A stretch of DNA of 64,000 nt from contig NZ_CP061317.1 in NCBI RefSeq assembly GCF_018688355.1, forward strand, positions 1,496,091 through 1,560,090. Reading direction: 5' to 3'. The notes beneath the pieces are model-generated. The model was not told the DNA's origin. It did not search any database and was given only the letters and a program-made list of their open reading frames with translations. The translations under genes and the position numbers were made by a program. The stretch comes from Polynucleobacter sp. AP-Elch-400A-B2. Its GTDB lineage: Bacteria; Pseudomonadota; Gammaproteobacteria; Burkholderiales; Burkholderiaceae. Shown piece by piece: positions 58,420 to 64,000 of the stretch (its first letter is position 1; every line of letters begins with the position of its first letter).

Positions 58420-59024
58420 TGATTAGCTCAGAACACATTACGGGGCTCATTTTGGCAGGGGGCCGCGCCCAAAGAATGGGCGGTATTGATAAGGGCTTAA
58501 TTCCCTTTCATGGCAAGCCCCTGATTGAATCGGCCATCAGCCGACTCAAACCTCAAGTGAGCACTATCCTGATTAATGCTAACCGTAGCATTACAAAGTA
58601 TTCCCACTACGGCTATCCAGTACTCATGGATGAAACTCCGGATTTTTCTGGCCCACTAGCTGGCTTCTCGGTTGGACTGAAGCATTGCAAAACGCCCTAC
58701 TTGCTGACATCGCCTTGCGACTCCCCTTTGTTGCCAGCCGATCTTGCCGAAAAGATGGCGCGCCAATTGGAAGACAATGATTTAGAGCTTGTCTTTGCTT
58801 CTTCAAAAGAGGATGACGGCAAGATTTGGTCCCAACCGGTTTTCTGTTTAATGAAAAGTGATTTGCAACATTCTTTGCATAACTTTTTAAGTAAAGGGGA
58901 TTTGAAGATTGACCGCTGGTTTAAAGAATTGCGCTCTGGTACCGTGGTATTTGAAAATGCTCAAGCATTCGCCAACGTAAACACACCAGAAGAATTAGCT
59001 GCCTTAGAAAAAGTATCGTCATGA
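58419..59024 (+). CDS. mobA: Molybdenum cofactor guanylyltransferase MobA
   Basis: 201 residues. Nucleotidyltransferase motif LILAGGRAQRMGGIDKGLIP near the N-terminus, GPLAGFSVGLKH and SPCDSPLLPADLA. It attaches GMP to Mo-MPT to make the guanine dinucleotide cofactor, so DMSO reductase-family enzymes are expected elsewhere in the genome. TAATG overlap with moaA and ATGA overlap with moeA. Confidence 0.95.
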   Translation: MISSEHITGLILAGGRAQRMGGIDKGLIPFHGKPLIESAISRLKPQVSTILINANRSITKYSHYGYPVLMDETPDFSGPLAGFSVGLKHCKTPYLLTSPCDSPLLPADLAEKMARQLEDNDLELVFASSKEDDGKIWSQPVFCLMKSDLQHSLHNFLSKGDLKIDRWFKELRSGTVVFENAQAFANVNTPEELAALEKVSS

Positions 59025-60343
59025 CCGATTCAATCAAGCACTCTCCAAACAGTCCCATCCTCTTGACTGCTTCACTCCATGTGGATGAGGCGCGCAAGGC
59101 TATCTCAGACCTAGTCAATGAATTACTTCTAGAGTCTCGCCAACTGAATAATGCGAGTGATATTGAGTTAGTCACTTTGGATCAAGCGATTAATCGCATT
59201 TTGGCTGAAGACTTGCTTTCTCCAATAGATGTCCCTGCTGCTGATAACTCCGCCATGGATGGATTTGCATTTAATGGGGATTGTTTGGGAAATAACGAGA
59301 CGATAGCCACCTTGAAGATCGTTGGCACAGCCTATGCTGGCAAACCTCATGAGGGAACCATCGGTTCAGGCGAATGTCTCAAGATCATGACTGGTGCTCT
59401 CATGCCCAAGGGCTGCGATACCGTTATTCCTCAAGAATTTACCGAATCCGTAAGTGAGTCAACTGTAGGCTTTAAACAAAACCAATTGAAGCGGGGAGAG
59501 AACCGTCGCTTATGTGGCGAAGATTTACAAAGCGGTAAAGCCGCCATTGCAGCTGGTCGCTTATTGCGACCGTCCGATCTTGGCCTTGCTGCGTCCCTGG
59601 GTATCGCCAGCCTCAAAGTGCATCGTAAACTCAAGGTAGCCATTCTTTCCTCTGGAGATGAATTGCGTCCTCTTGGACAGCCTCTTGATACGGGCAGTAT
59701 TTATGACAGTAATCGCTACAGCCTGACCGGACTTCTAAATCGACTCAATCTAGAAATTATTGACTGCGGTATTGCGCGTGATGACCCTGCCTCACTCAAA
59801 GCCGCCTTTATAGAGGCTGCCTCTGAAGCAGATGTTCTGATCTCTTCTGGTGGGGTCTCCGTTGGTGAGGCAGACTTTACTAAGCAAATCATGCAAGAAC
59901 TGGGTGATGTGGGCTTTTGGAAGATCGCTATGCGTCCAGGTCGCCCCATGGCCTTTGGAATGCTCAAGCCTGTTAATGGCTCTAGCCGAAAAACCCTCTT
60001 CTTTGGCCTGCCTGGCAATCCCGTCGCAGTCATGGTGACCTTCTACCAATTCGTTCGCTCGGCTTTGTTGCAGCTCAATGGTGCAAGCCAGACTGAGCAG
60101 CTAATGACCCAAGCAATTGCCGAGGCACCGATTCGGAAAAAGTCGGGTCGAACAGAATTTCAGCGTGCTGTTATGGGGCGTGGTCCCGATGGGAAGCCTA
60201 CGGTCAAGCTGACCGGTAGCCAAGGTGCTGGAATTTTACGATCAATGAGTGAGGCAAATTGCTTTGTCATCCTAGCTCACAACCAAGGAAATGTGGCGGC
60301 CGGTGACTGGGTAGATGTAGCGCTTTTCGACGGACTGCTTTAA
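59021..60343 (+). CDS. moeA: Molybdopterin molybdenumtransferase MoeA (copy 2)
   Basis: 440 residues, ~26 longer than the copy at 7410-8654, mostly in a polar N-terminal extension. PAADNSAMDGFAFNG, CLKIMTGALMPKGCDTVIPQE, ISSGGVSVGEADFTKQ, MRPGRPMAFGML and GLPGNPVAVMVTFYQF are all intact. Its motifs are closer in wording to the E. coli MoeA than those of copy 1. Overlaps mobA by 4 bp, suggesting strict co-expression. Confidence 0.94.
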   Translation: MTDSIKHSPNSPILLTASLHVDEARKAISDLVNELLLESRQLNNASDIELVTLDQAINRILAEDLLSPIDVPAADNSAMDGFAFNGDCLGNNETIATLKIVGTAYAGKPHEGTIGSGECLKIMTGALMPKGCDTVIPQEFTESVSESTVGFKQNQLKRGENRRLCGEDLQSGKAAIAAGRLLRPSDLGLAASLGIASLKVHRKLKVAILSSGDELRPLGQPLDTGSIYDSNRYSLTGLLNRLNLEIIDCGIARDDPASLKAAFIEAASEADVLISSGGVSVGEADFTKQIMQELGDVGFWKIAMRPGRPMAFGMLKPVNGSSRKTLFFGLPGNPVAVMVTFYQFVRSALLQLNGASQTEQLMTQAIAEAPIRKKSGRTEFQRAVMGRGPDGKPTVKLTGSQGAGILRSMSEANCFVILAHNQGNVAAGDWVDVALFDGLL

Positions 60344-60354
60344 GATTAGACCTC

Positions 60355-60648
60355 ATGAAACTCACCAAAAAAGAAATTGTCTACGTAGATCCAATGCATA
60401 CCGCCAAAACTCTGGTTTTGGTTTATCTTTGTTTCTCTGTACCGATTGTGTTGTTAGCCTTATTTGTAGCCTTCATTCGGGACGGCGCCATTCCTGGATT
60501 TACCGTTCTCTCTGCATTGATTCTGAATGCTCTACTTGGTTTTGCTTTGCTGTGGATTGCTTGCAAGGTCTACAACTGGGTAGCAGGTAAGTTTGGTGGA
60601 ATCGAACTTGCTCTTCGTGAGCTCCCAGAAGAAATAGAAGCAGATTAG
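60355..60648 (+). CDS. Small two-helix inner-membrane protein
   Basis: 97 residues with two predicted membrane helices (about 18-42: LVLVYLCFSVPIVLLALFV; about 50-72: FTVLSALILNALLGFALLW), a short basic N-terminus and an acidic C-terminus ending ELPEEIEAD. It follows moeA by 11 nt and is probably cotranscribed. No family recognised; a link to molybdenum metabolism would be only by position. Confidence 0.65.
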   Translation: MKLTKKEIVYVDPMHTAKTLVLVYLCFSVPIVLLALFVAFIRDGAIPGFTVLSALILNALLGFALLWIACKVYNWVAGKFGGIELALRELPEEIEAD

Positions 60649-60658
60649 TTTTTTTAAG

Positions 60659-61672
60659 CTAGGCTTTAAATACTTCTGTATTAATTAAGCTTGGTGGTTT
60701 TTTCCCACCAAGCGCTGCTCGCAAATTCTCAACCGCAAGATCCACCATCGCTCTGCGTGTCTTTTCTGTAGCGCTAGCAATGTGCGGAGCCAATACAATA
60801 TTGCTGCACTTGAGTAACTCTGGATGCACTTGAGGCTCGCCTTCAAAAACATCTAAGCCCGCTGCAAAAATCTTGCCACTTTGCAATGCTTGCGCTAAAG
60901 CCGCATCATCCACAATACCGCCACGGGCTATATTAATCAGGGTTGCAGTGGATTTCATCAGCGCAATTTCTGCAGCGCCAATCGTGTGATGATTTTGAGC
61001 TGTATAAGGCAGCACCAACACTACATGGTCGGCAGTACGTAGTAATTCCTCCTTAGAAGCATAGCTTGCACCACAAGCTTGTTCATCCTCAGAGGATAAG
61101 CGACTGCGGTTGTGATAAATCACTTTCATACCAAAACCTAAGGCACGTTTTGCAATCCCTTGGCCAATACGGCCCATACCAATAATGCCAACTGTGCTGT
61201 GATGCAAGTCCATGCCCAGTGGATTATTCACAATCGACCATTGATCCCACTTGCCCGCTCGCACCCAATGCTCTGATTCTGTAATACGCCTAGCAGTTGC
61301 CATTAACAAGGCAAAGCCAAAATCAGCCGTTGTATCCGTAAGAACGTCAGGGGTATTCGTAGCCATGACACCAGCTGCAGTAATCGCCGGGACATCAAAG
61401 TTGTTATAGCCAACAGAGATATTGGCCACTACCTTTAAATCTTTGGCTTGAGCTAAAGCGGCAGCATCAATTCGCTCGCTTCCTGCCACTAGGGCGCCCT
61501 GCACTTCTGAAAGTGCTTTTTGCAGCTCTCCTGGGGTCAATATTTTGTCGGACTGGTTGGAGCGAACCTCATAGAATTCCTCTAATTTGGCTAACGCCTC
61601 AGGAAAAATGGCCCTTGCGACCAAAATTTTGGGTTTTGGGATACTTTTGGAGGTATTTGCTAGAGTGTTCAT
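60659..61672 (-). CDS. D-2-hydroxyacid dehydrogenase (glyoxylate/hydroxypyruvate reductase type)
   Basis: 337 residues. NAD-binding motif VGIIGMGRIGQGIAKRA, catalytic Arg in NIARGGIVDDAAL, Glu in DVFEGEPQVHPEL and His in LAPHIASATEKTRR. NISVGYNNFDVPAITAAG belongs to the substrate side. It resembles GhrB/glyoxylate reductases, but substrates of this superfamily vary. Convergent with the small membrane protein, divergent from fdxA. Confidence 0.88.
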   Translation of the reverse strand: MNTLANTSKSIPKPKILVARAIFPEALAKLEEFYEVRSNQSDKILTPGELQKALSEVQGALVAGSERIDAAALAQAKDLKVVANISVGYNNFDVPAITAAGVMATNTPDVLTDTTADFGFALLMATARRITESEHWVRAGKWDQWSIVNNPLGMDLHHSTVGIIGMGRIGQGIAKRALGFGMKVIYHNRSRLSSEDEQACGASYASKEELLRTADHVVLVLPYTAQNHHTIGAAEIALMKSTATLINIARGGIVDDAALAQALQSGKIFAAGLDVFEGEPQVHPELLKCSNIVLAPHIASATEKTRRAMVDLAVENLRAALGGKKPPSLINTEVFKA

Positions 61673-61790
61673 AGGGTGACTTTACCTCAAGTAAATTGAT
61701 GCTTCCGCCTGAAAAATAAGCTGATTCAGCTAAAATGGGCTTTTATAACTCGGTAGTCCATTCGCTTGGACCCATTACCTGTAAACCATC

Positions 61791-62114
61791 ATGACTTACG
61801 TTGTTACCGAAGCTTGTATCCGCTGCAAATACACTGATTGCGTTGATGTCTGCCCAGTCGATTGTTTTCGCGAAGGTCCTAACTTTTTAGTAATCGATCC
61901 AGATGAATGTATCGATTGCGCAGTATGCGTTCCTGAGTGCCCAGTCAATGCCATTTATGCTGAAGATGATGTTCCAGGAGATCAACAGTCTTTCATTAAA
62001 TTAAATGCAGAGCTTTCTGCAGGATGGACATCTATCACCAAATCCAAATCAGCCCTTCCTGATGCGGACGAGTGGAAAGAAGTTAAAAATAAAATTGATC
62101 AACTGGTAAAGTAA
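61791..62114 (+). CDS. fdxA: Ferredoxin FdxA, seven-iron type
   Basis: 107 residues. Two cluster-binding segments: CIRCKYTDCVDVCPVDCF and CIDCAVCVPECP, the arrangement of Azotobacter-type [3Fe-4S][4Fe-4S] ferredoxins, followed by an acidic C-terminal tail (WTSITKSKSALPDADEW). Soluble electron carrier. The next gene, 1 nt away, is a ferredoxin-NADP reductase-type flavoprotein and a natural partner. Confidence 0.94.
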   Translation: MTYVVTEACIRCKYTDCVDVCPVDCFREGPNFLVIDPDECIDCAVCVPECPVNAIYAEDDVPGDQQSFIKLNAELSAGWTSITKSKSALPDADEWKEVKNKIDQLVK

Positions 62115-62115
62115 A

Positions 62116-63159
62116 TTGCACCCCCCCATTGAAACCGATGCAGTCATTATTGGCGCCGGTCCGGTGGGGCTCTTCCAAGTATTCGAGCTTGGCCTCCTAG
62201 AAATTAAAGCGCACGTCATTGACTCATTGCCTGAGGTAGGCGGCCAATGTACCGAACTCTATCCAGATAAACCCATCTATGACATTCCGGCAATTCCGGT
62301 TTGCACTGGTCGTGAGCTAGTTAGCAATCTTCTCAAACAAATTGAGCCATTCAAACCACAGTTTCACTTAAATCAAGAGGTTTCTACCCTCGAGAAACAG
62401 GCTGATGGACGCTTTCTGATTCGCACATCCCAAGATCAGCAATTTTTGAGTAAAGCGATTTTTGTCGCCGCTGGCGTTGGCGCATTTCAGCCACGCACAC
62501 TCAATCTAGATGGCATCGAGGCTTTTGTCGACAAACAAGTTTTCTATCGCGTCAAAAATCCTGAGCAATTTGCTGGTAAGCGCATGGTGATTTGTGGTGG
62601 CGGGGATTCCGCGCTGGATTGGGCGTTGCATTTTGCCGATCAGGCGGCCAGTGTGACACTCATACATCGCCGAGATGAATTTAAAGCAGCTCCTCAATCC
62701 GTTACCAAGATGCGAGCTCTTTGTACTGCCGGCAAGATACAACTCATCATTGGACAAATTACTGGCATTGAATCGTCTGATGACAAACTGACTGAAATTA
62801 CCGTCACCAATATTGATGGCGAAGTTCAAAATATTGCTTTAGATGCACTTTTATTGTTTTATGGCCTTTCTCCTAAATTAGGCCCAATCGCTGACTGGGG
62901 CTTAGATATCGATCGCAAGCAAGTTATTGTGGATACTGCCTATTTTCAGACCAGTACTCCGGGCATATACGCTGTGGGGGATATCAATATCTATCCAGGT
63001 AAGAAAAAACTGATTTTGTCAGGCTTTCATGAGGCAGCTTTGGCAGCCTTTGCAGCAGCAGCCTATCTGGCTCCAGAAAAGCAGATTCAACTCCAATACA
63101 CCACCACCTCCCCAAAGCTTCATAAAGCGCTTGGGGTAAGCCCATCGACATTCGAGTAA
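62116..63159 (+). CDS. Ferredoxin-NADP reductase, thioredoxin-reductase-like
   Basis: 347 residues from a TTG start at 62116. FAD motif AVIIGAGPVGLFQVFELG, the family hallmark GGQCTELYPDKPIYDIPA, NADPH motif VICGGGDSALDWALHFA, and the C-terminal IYAVGDINIYPGKKKLILSG. No CxxC redox pair, which separates it from thioredoxin reductase. It should transfer electrons between NADPH and FdxA encoded just upstream. Confidence 0.92.
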   Translation: MHPPIETDAVIIGAGPVGLFQVFELGLLEIKAHVIDSLPEVGGQCTELYPDKPIYDIPAIPVCTGRELVSNLLKQIEPFKPQFHLNQEVSTLEKQADGRFLIRTSQDQQFLSKAIFVAAGVGAFQPRTLNLDGIEAFVDKQVFYRVKNPEQFAGKRMVICGGGDSALDWALHFADQAASVTLIHRRDEFKAAPQSVTKMRALCTAGKIQLIIGQITGIESSDDKLTEITVTNIDGEVQNIALDALLLFYGLSPKLGPIADWGLDIDRKQVIVDTAYFQTSTPGIYAVGDINIYPGKKKLILSGFHEAALAAFAAAAYLAPEKQIQLQYTTTSPKLHKALGVSPSTFE

Positions 63160-63197
63160 GCTCTTAACATCACTGAATTATTTGACTGAATAAACCT

Positions 63198-63992
63198 ATG
63201 CGTCAATATCACAATCTCATGAAGGAAGTCCTTGAAAAGGGCGTCCAAAAATCCGATAGAACCGGCACCGGCACTATCTCCATCTTTGGCCACCAGATGC
63301 GCTTCAATCTGGCTGAAGGCTTTCCGATGGTGACAACTAAGAAGTTGCATCTCAAGTCCATCATTTTAGAATTACTCTGGTTCCTCAAAGGCAGTACAAA
63401 TAACAACTGGCTTAAAGAGCGTGGTGTTTCGATTTGGAATGAGTGGGCAGCGCCAGATGGTGACTTAGGCCCGATTTACGGCTACCAGTGGCGCTCGTGG
63501 CCTGCGCCTAATGGTGAGCATATTGATCAAATCACCGAAGTCGTAGAAACCCTGAAAAAGAATCCAGACTCTCGCCGGATTATTGTTTCCGCTTGGAACG
63601 TAGCTGATATTCCTCGCATGGCTTTGGCGCCTTGCCACGCATTCTTTCAGTTTTATGTTGCTGATGGCAAGCTATCTTGCCAACTCTATCAACGCAGTGC
63701 GGATATCTTCTTGGGTGTGCCCTTCAATATTGCTAGCTACGCCCTACTGACTCACATGATGGCGCAGCAGTGCAATTTAGAGGTAGGTGACTTTGTCTGG
63801 ACTGGTGGCGACTGCCACCTCTATAGCAATCATTTGGAACAAGTTAATCTTCAACTCTCGAGAGACTACTTCCCGCTACCTAAGCTCAATGTTTTGCGCA
63901 AGCCAGACTCCATCTTTGATTACGAATTTGAAGACTTTGAAATCGCTGGCTATGAATCCCACCCTGCTATCAAAGCTCCTGTAGCTGTTTAA
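63198..63992 (+). CDS. thyA: Thymidylate synthase
   Basis: 264 residues, the same length as E. coli ThyA. RTGTGTISIFGHQMRFNL start, RRIIVSAWNVADI, catalytic Cys in ALAPCHAFFQFYV and QRSADIFLGVPFNIASYA for dUMP/folate binding, ending KAPVAV. It makes dTMP from dUMP with methylene-THF. Complete; 8 nt of the window remain after it. Confidence 0.98.
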   Translation: MRQYHNLMKEVLEKGVQKSDRTGTGTISIFGHQMRFNLAEGFPMVTTKKLHLKSIILELLWFLKGSTNNNWLKERGVSIWNEWAAPDGDLGPIYGYQWRSWPAPNGEHIDQITEVVETLKKNPDSRRIIVSAWNVADIPRMALAPCHAFFQFYVADGKLSCQLYQRSADIFLGVPFNIASYALLTHMMAQQCNLEVGDFVWTGGDCHLYSNHLEQVNLQLSRDYFPLPKLNVLRKPDSIFDYEFEDFEIAGYESHPAIKAPVAV

Positions 63993-64000
63993 GAAATTAG

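Noticed and set aside
1..64000. CRISPR arrays, IS elements, prophage, toxin-antitoxin or restriction systems
   Set aside because: No regularly spaced repeats, transposase, integrase or phage genes were seen. Nearly all sequence belongs to conserved core genes.

Overview
The window is an ordinary chromosomal stretch of a moderate-G+C betaproteobacterium. The gene content and order fit Burkholderiales, and a free-living freshwater Polynucleobacter-type genome is my best guess. This is inferred from synteny and protein style, not from a search. Pointers are the hom-thrC-moeA-moaD-moaE block, the rpmF-plsX-fabHDG-acpP-fabF-degQ-lepA-lepB-rnc-era-recO-pdxJ-acpS-nagZ block, EarP beside an EF-P with Arg32, and uvrC-pgsA-tRNA-Gly-tRNA-Cys. 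I see no prophage, IS element, CRISPR array or rRNA operon. The one clear mobile element is an intein inside dnaB.

Layout. 1-7.1 kb: a partial DEDDh exonuclease/GIY-YIG nuclease, a TPR protein, an Rrf2 regulator, a DUF2244 membrane protein, a Lon-N protein, an MpaB-type oxygenase, an AlkB-like dioxygenase and a renalase-like flavoprotein. 6.7-12.7 kb (minus): alaA-like aminotransferase, hom, thrC, moeA, moaD, moaE. 12.8-19.9 kb (plus): an Mth938-domain protein and a complete Ara4N lipid A pathway except the flippase (arnT, arnB, arnC, arnA split into two genes, arnD). 20-23.3 kb: bcp, a structured leader RNA, phoH, an NlpC/P60 lipoprotein and a PsiF-like periplasmic protein. 23.4-27.4 kb (minus): rpsF-priB-rpsR-rplI-dnaB, with a 352-residue intein splitting the DnaB P-loop. 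27.5-34.5 kb: asparaginase, lexA with its SOS box, a lipoprotein, two tRNAs, pgsA, uvrC, and the earP/efp pair. 34.6-49.3 kb (minus): the long fatty-acid, translation and RNA-processing block. 49.4-54.1 kb: yceD, maf, a methyltransferase, sppA, gph-like, rluC. 54.1-57.2 kb: rne behind a long structured leader. 57.3-60.6 kb: moaA-mobA-moeA. 60.7-64 kb: a 2-hydroxyacid dehydrogenase, fdxA, a ferredoxin-NADP reductase-type flavoprotein, thyA.

The observations most worth pursuing are: (i) a class 3 intein (Ala1, Trp B:12, Cys F:4, Thr G:5) with an apparently intact LAGLIDADG endonuclease, inserted between the Lys and Thr of the DnaB Walker A motif; (ii) a roughly 160-nt structured RNA with its own promoter and terminator, ending just upstream of the phoH start; (iii) a roughly 370-nt structured rne leader; (iv) a lexA promoter placing transcription start at or next to the ATG; (v) a terminator hairpin doubling as the signal-peptide coding sequence of the NlpC/P60 lipoprotein; (vi) divergent uvrC and earP genes whose ATGs overlap in one CATG.
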